This document shows positions 6,763 to 8,529 of a stretch of 8,529 nt of DNA, piece by piece (within the stretch, counting starts at the first letter, position 1; every line of letters begins with the position of its first letter). Below the pieces are notes generated by a model. It did not search any database. It saw nothing but the letters and a program-made list of their open reading frames with translations, and was not told the DNA's origin. The position numbers and the translations under genes were made by a program. The stretch is taken from NCBI GenBank assembly GCA_031254555.1, contig JAIRUF010000063.1, positions 1-8,529 of the forward strand, given 5' to 3'. This stretch comes from Oscillospiraceae bacterium. Its GTDB lineage: Bacteria; Bacillota; Clostridia; Oscillospirales; Acutalibacteraceae.

Positions 6763-7502
6763 TATTTTGTCTCCCTGTAATCTCCGAATATTTTGATAAG
6801 TTCTTGGCTGTCATTTCCATAATCATCTTTTATATACAGCGTCGGCAAAACTTGCAGTTGGGGCTTTGCCCCTTTTTTACCCTCAATTAAAAAAAGCCAC
6901 GGAGCCAAAGAGGAGTTTTGTGATACAAACCGCAAACGCTTTGGCTCTAAGTTGTTTTCCCTCATTGCGCTTATAACGTCGCACAGGCGTTCGGGCCTGT
7001 GGCACATACAAAACCTGCCTCCGTAGTTTAGCAGGCCGCAAGCCGCCTTGCAGGCGTCAAAAACTGTACACATAACCTCATGCCTGGATATTTGATCCGA
7101 AGATGAGCTGCTCATAACACCGGTGCTTACCGGCTTATAAGGGGGGTTCATGGTCACAAGGGTAAAAGCTGCGGGGTTAAGGGTATTCATAAGATCACGC
7201 AGATCTGCGTTTATGACATTTATCCTTTTAGATATCCGGCTCATATCCAAAGATCGCCTGAACTGATCACAGGCAAGAGGCTGTATATCGACGCCGTAAA
7301 TTTCTTTAAACAAACCGTCTCTAAACCATAAAAGCGGGATAATACCGCAGCCGGTCCCAAGGTCGCAGGCGATGTCGCTTGCCTTACAGGAGGCAAAACT
7401 GGCCAGCAATAACGCATCTGTCCCAAATCCATGTGCACCGGATACTATGACAGATATACCTTGGCCTACAGACTCTGTAAACTCTCCTTCTAAAATCAAC
7501 AT
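6762..7502 (-). CDS. trmN6: tRNA1(Val) A37 N6-methyltransferase family protein (TrmN6/YabB-like)
   Basis: The class I SAM methyltransferase fold of the COG4123 type adds a methyl group to N6 of adenine 37 in a tRNA, tRNA1-Val in Escherichia coli. From the chosen start the protein has 246 residues. It has HGFGTDALLLASF near 24-36, SAM motif I DLGTGCG at 47-53, an acidic YGVDIQ strand end, and the catalytic N6-adenine signature NPPY at 119-122. The frame opens at an ATG at 7520, but the predicted transcription start is near 7519. GGTGA at 7509-7505 serves the ATG at 7502, which also matches the usual N-terminus better. The gene is first of an operon with rsmI. Substrate tRNA is inferred from family only. 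Confidence 0.88.
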   Translation of the reverse strand: MLILEGEFTESVGQGISVIVSGAHGFGTDALLLASFASCKASDIACDLGTGCGIIPLLWFRDGLFKEIYGVDIQPLACDQFRRSLDMSRISKRINVINADLRDLMNTLNPAAFTLVTMNPPYKPVSTGVMSSSSSDQISRHEVMCTVFDACKAACGLLNYGGRFCMCHRPERLCDVISAMRENNLEPKRLRFVSQNSSLAPWLFLIEGKKGAKPQLQVLPTLYIKDDYGNDSQELIKIFGDYRETK

Positions 7503-7504
7503 AT

Positions 7505-7509
7505 TCACC
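7505..7509 (-). promoter_or_regulatory. ribosome binding site fixing the trmN6 start
   Basis: GGTGA, complementary to the GGUGA part of the anti-Shine-Dalgarno pairing region, ends two bases before the ATG at 7502. The upstream in-frame ATG at 7520 has only TATAATCTGCA before it, which is the promoter's -10 box, so it would not be in the mRNA leader. Confidence 0.6.
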
Positions 7510-7525
7510 ACACATTTCATTGCAG

Positions 7526-7554
7526 ATTATAACAAAATTAAAAGAAGCTGTCAA
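7526..7554 (-). promoter_or_regulatory. consensus sigma-A promoter of trmN6-rsmI
   Basis: Leftward, TTGACA (7554-7549) and TATAAT (7531-7526) are both perfect consensus and exactly 17 bases apart, predicting strong constitutive transcription from about 7519. The -35 box is built from the loop and 3' arm of the ferredoxin terminator hairpin. Confidence 0.85.
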
Positions 7555-7570
7555 AAAACAGCTCCTTTTA
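7539..7570 (-). terminator. terminator of the ferredoxin gene
   Basis: Leftward, 7570-7558 pairs with 7551-7539 in a 13-pair stem with one G-U wobble and a 6-base loop. ATTTTGTT follows as a moderate U-tract. It lies about 30 bases after the ferredoxin stop. The same bases supply the -35 box of the next promoter. Confidence 0.75.
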
Positions 7571-7602
7571 TGTAAAGAAAATTATTTTAAATACCTTATT
7601 TT

Positions 7603-7819
<217 letters not shown>

Positions 7820-7892
7820 TACCTTTTATAAAAACAATATGAAATAAAAAAATGGCATTATCTATGTAAATTTTGTATAATATAATTAGTTT

Positions 7893-8529
7893 TTATATAA
7901 TACGACCTATTTTCTCACCCATTTTTACAACAGTTTCGATGCCATCAGCGGTATTTTGCACAATGTCATCGTCGATCTTTATGCGTTTTTTTTCAAAAAA
8001 TAAGACTATCGTTGACCCCCCAAACTCAAAGCGTCCTTTTTCTTGTCCTCTTTTGACCGTGGACTCCTTATGATAATTTGTAATTTTCCCCACCAGAAGA
8101 GCTCCCACTTCCATATATAGAACTTTACCAAAGTTTTCAGTATTCAAAACGCAGTATTCGCGCGCATTTTCTTTAAACACCTCAATTTTATCAAATACCA
8201 CGGGATTGACTGTGTGTAGACGGCCGTTTATAAAGCGGTTATCGCTTTTTACAGCGTTGTCGATATAACAATATCTGTGGTAGTTGTCCAAACTTAGCCT
8301 TAGAACCAAACAAACGCCGTCACAAAAATCATATGCAAGAGATTTATTTTTTATAAGTGAGTTAAGGCTGTAAGTTGAATTTTTTATTTTAAAGAGTGTT
8401 GCACCGTTTACTTCATAGTAAGTGATCTTACCGTCGCAGGGACTTACTAAAACTTCCGCTTCCATACGTAAGGGTCGCCTGTCCGTCTTAACCTGCCTTA
8501 TAAAAAAATCTTTAAAACATGTATAGGAT
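7893..8529 (-). CDS. psd: phosphatidylserine decarboxylase proenzyme (partial, 5' end outside window)
   Basis: Psd decarboxylates phosphatidylserine to phosphatidylethanolamine at the membrane after self-cleavage creates a pyruvoyl group. The frame stays open to the window edge, giving 211 residues. The part beyond the first in-window Met (8465) reads FKDFFIRQVKTDRRPLR, the conserved region ahead of the catalytic domain, so the true start lies beyond 8529. Visible residues, counted from that Met, are Asp11 in SPCDGK, the YSLNSLI block at 32-38, His63 in NYHRY, and GGST at 149-152. Cleavage is expected between Gly150 and Ser151. The motif is GGST where Escherichia coli has LGST, and the second His of the usual YHRxH is replaced. 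Both may reflect a clostridial subfamily. No clear terminator follows. Confidence 0.88.
   Translation of the reverse strand, partial: SYTCFKDFFIRQVKTDRRPLRMEAEVLVSPCDGKITYYEVNGATLFKIKNSTYSLNSLIKNKSLAYDFCDGVCLVLRLSLDNYHRYCYIDNAVKSDNRFINGRLHTVNPVVFDKIEVFKENAREYCVLNTENFGKVLYMEVGALLVGKITNYHKESTVKRGQEKGRFEFGGSTIVLFFEKKRIKIDDDIVQNTADGIETVVKMGEKIGRII

Noticed and set aside
7871..7886. Two overlapping rightward TATAAT hexamers
   Set aside because: No -35 partner at proper distance and no rightward gene downstream; expected by chance in such AT-rich DNA.
8232..8248. AAAGCG hairpin resembling the lepA inverted-repeat arm
   Set aside because: It is inside psd coding sequence, matches only with an inserted base, and codes for conserved protein context.

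Overview
The window reads as a piece of chromosome from a strictly anaerobic Clostridia-type Firmicute. Base composition is moderate by eye, most genes have strong AGGAGG-type ribosome binding sites, and promoters are close to the sigma-A consensus. Rubrerythrin and a clostridial 2[4Fe-4S] ferredoxin point to an anaerobe. The lepA-hemW pair, and a yabB-type methyltransferase next to rsmI, are known Firmicute neighbourhoods. Genus cannot be named from this sequence. All recognisable genes are core, and I see no insertion sequence, phage gene, CRISPR array, tRNA or rRNA.

Layout: positions 1-17 hold the first codons of an unidentified leftward gene, followed by about 300 bases of non-coding DNA that contains the lepA promoter. 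lepA (elongation factor 4, TTG start) and hemW (radical-SAM heme chaperone) form a rightward operon that ends at a hairpin and then a bidirectional terminator. tcdA (leftward, tRNA ct6A dehydratase) converges on that terminator. tcdA and ychF (rightward ATPase) diverge from two promoters that interlock in 40 bp. A second shared terminator separates ychF from the leftward block: psd (5' end outside the window), a 54-aa ferredoxin, the tRNA A37 methyltransferase gene (trmN6/yabB-like) overlapping rsmI by one base, and rubrerythrin.

Functionally the genes fall into two themes. One is translation quality and RNA modification: LepA and YchF act on ribosomes, RsmI on 16S rRNA C1402, and TcdA and TrmN6 on tRNA A37. 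The other is anaerobic redox and cofactor chemistry: HemW, ferredoxin and rubrerythrin. Psd makes phosphatidylethanolamine. The rubrerythrin promoter carries a near-consensus PerR-type box over its -10 element, so peroxide control is likely.

I found no undescribed multi-gene system. The points worth a second look are regulatory: an 11-bp inverted repeat flanking the lepA promoter, interlocked tcdA/ychF promoters, a terminator hairpin that contains the -35 box of the next promoter, and the putative PerR box.
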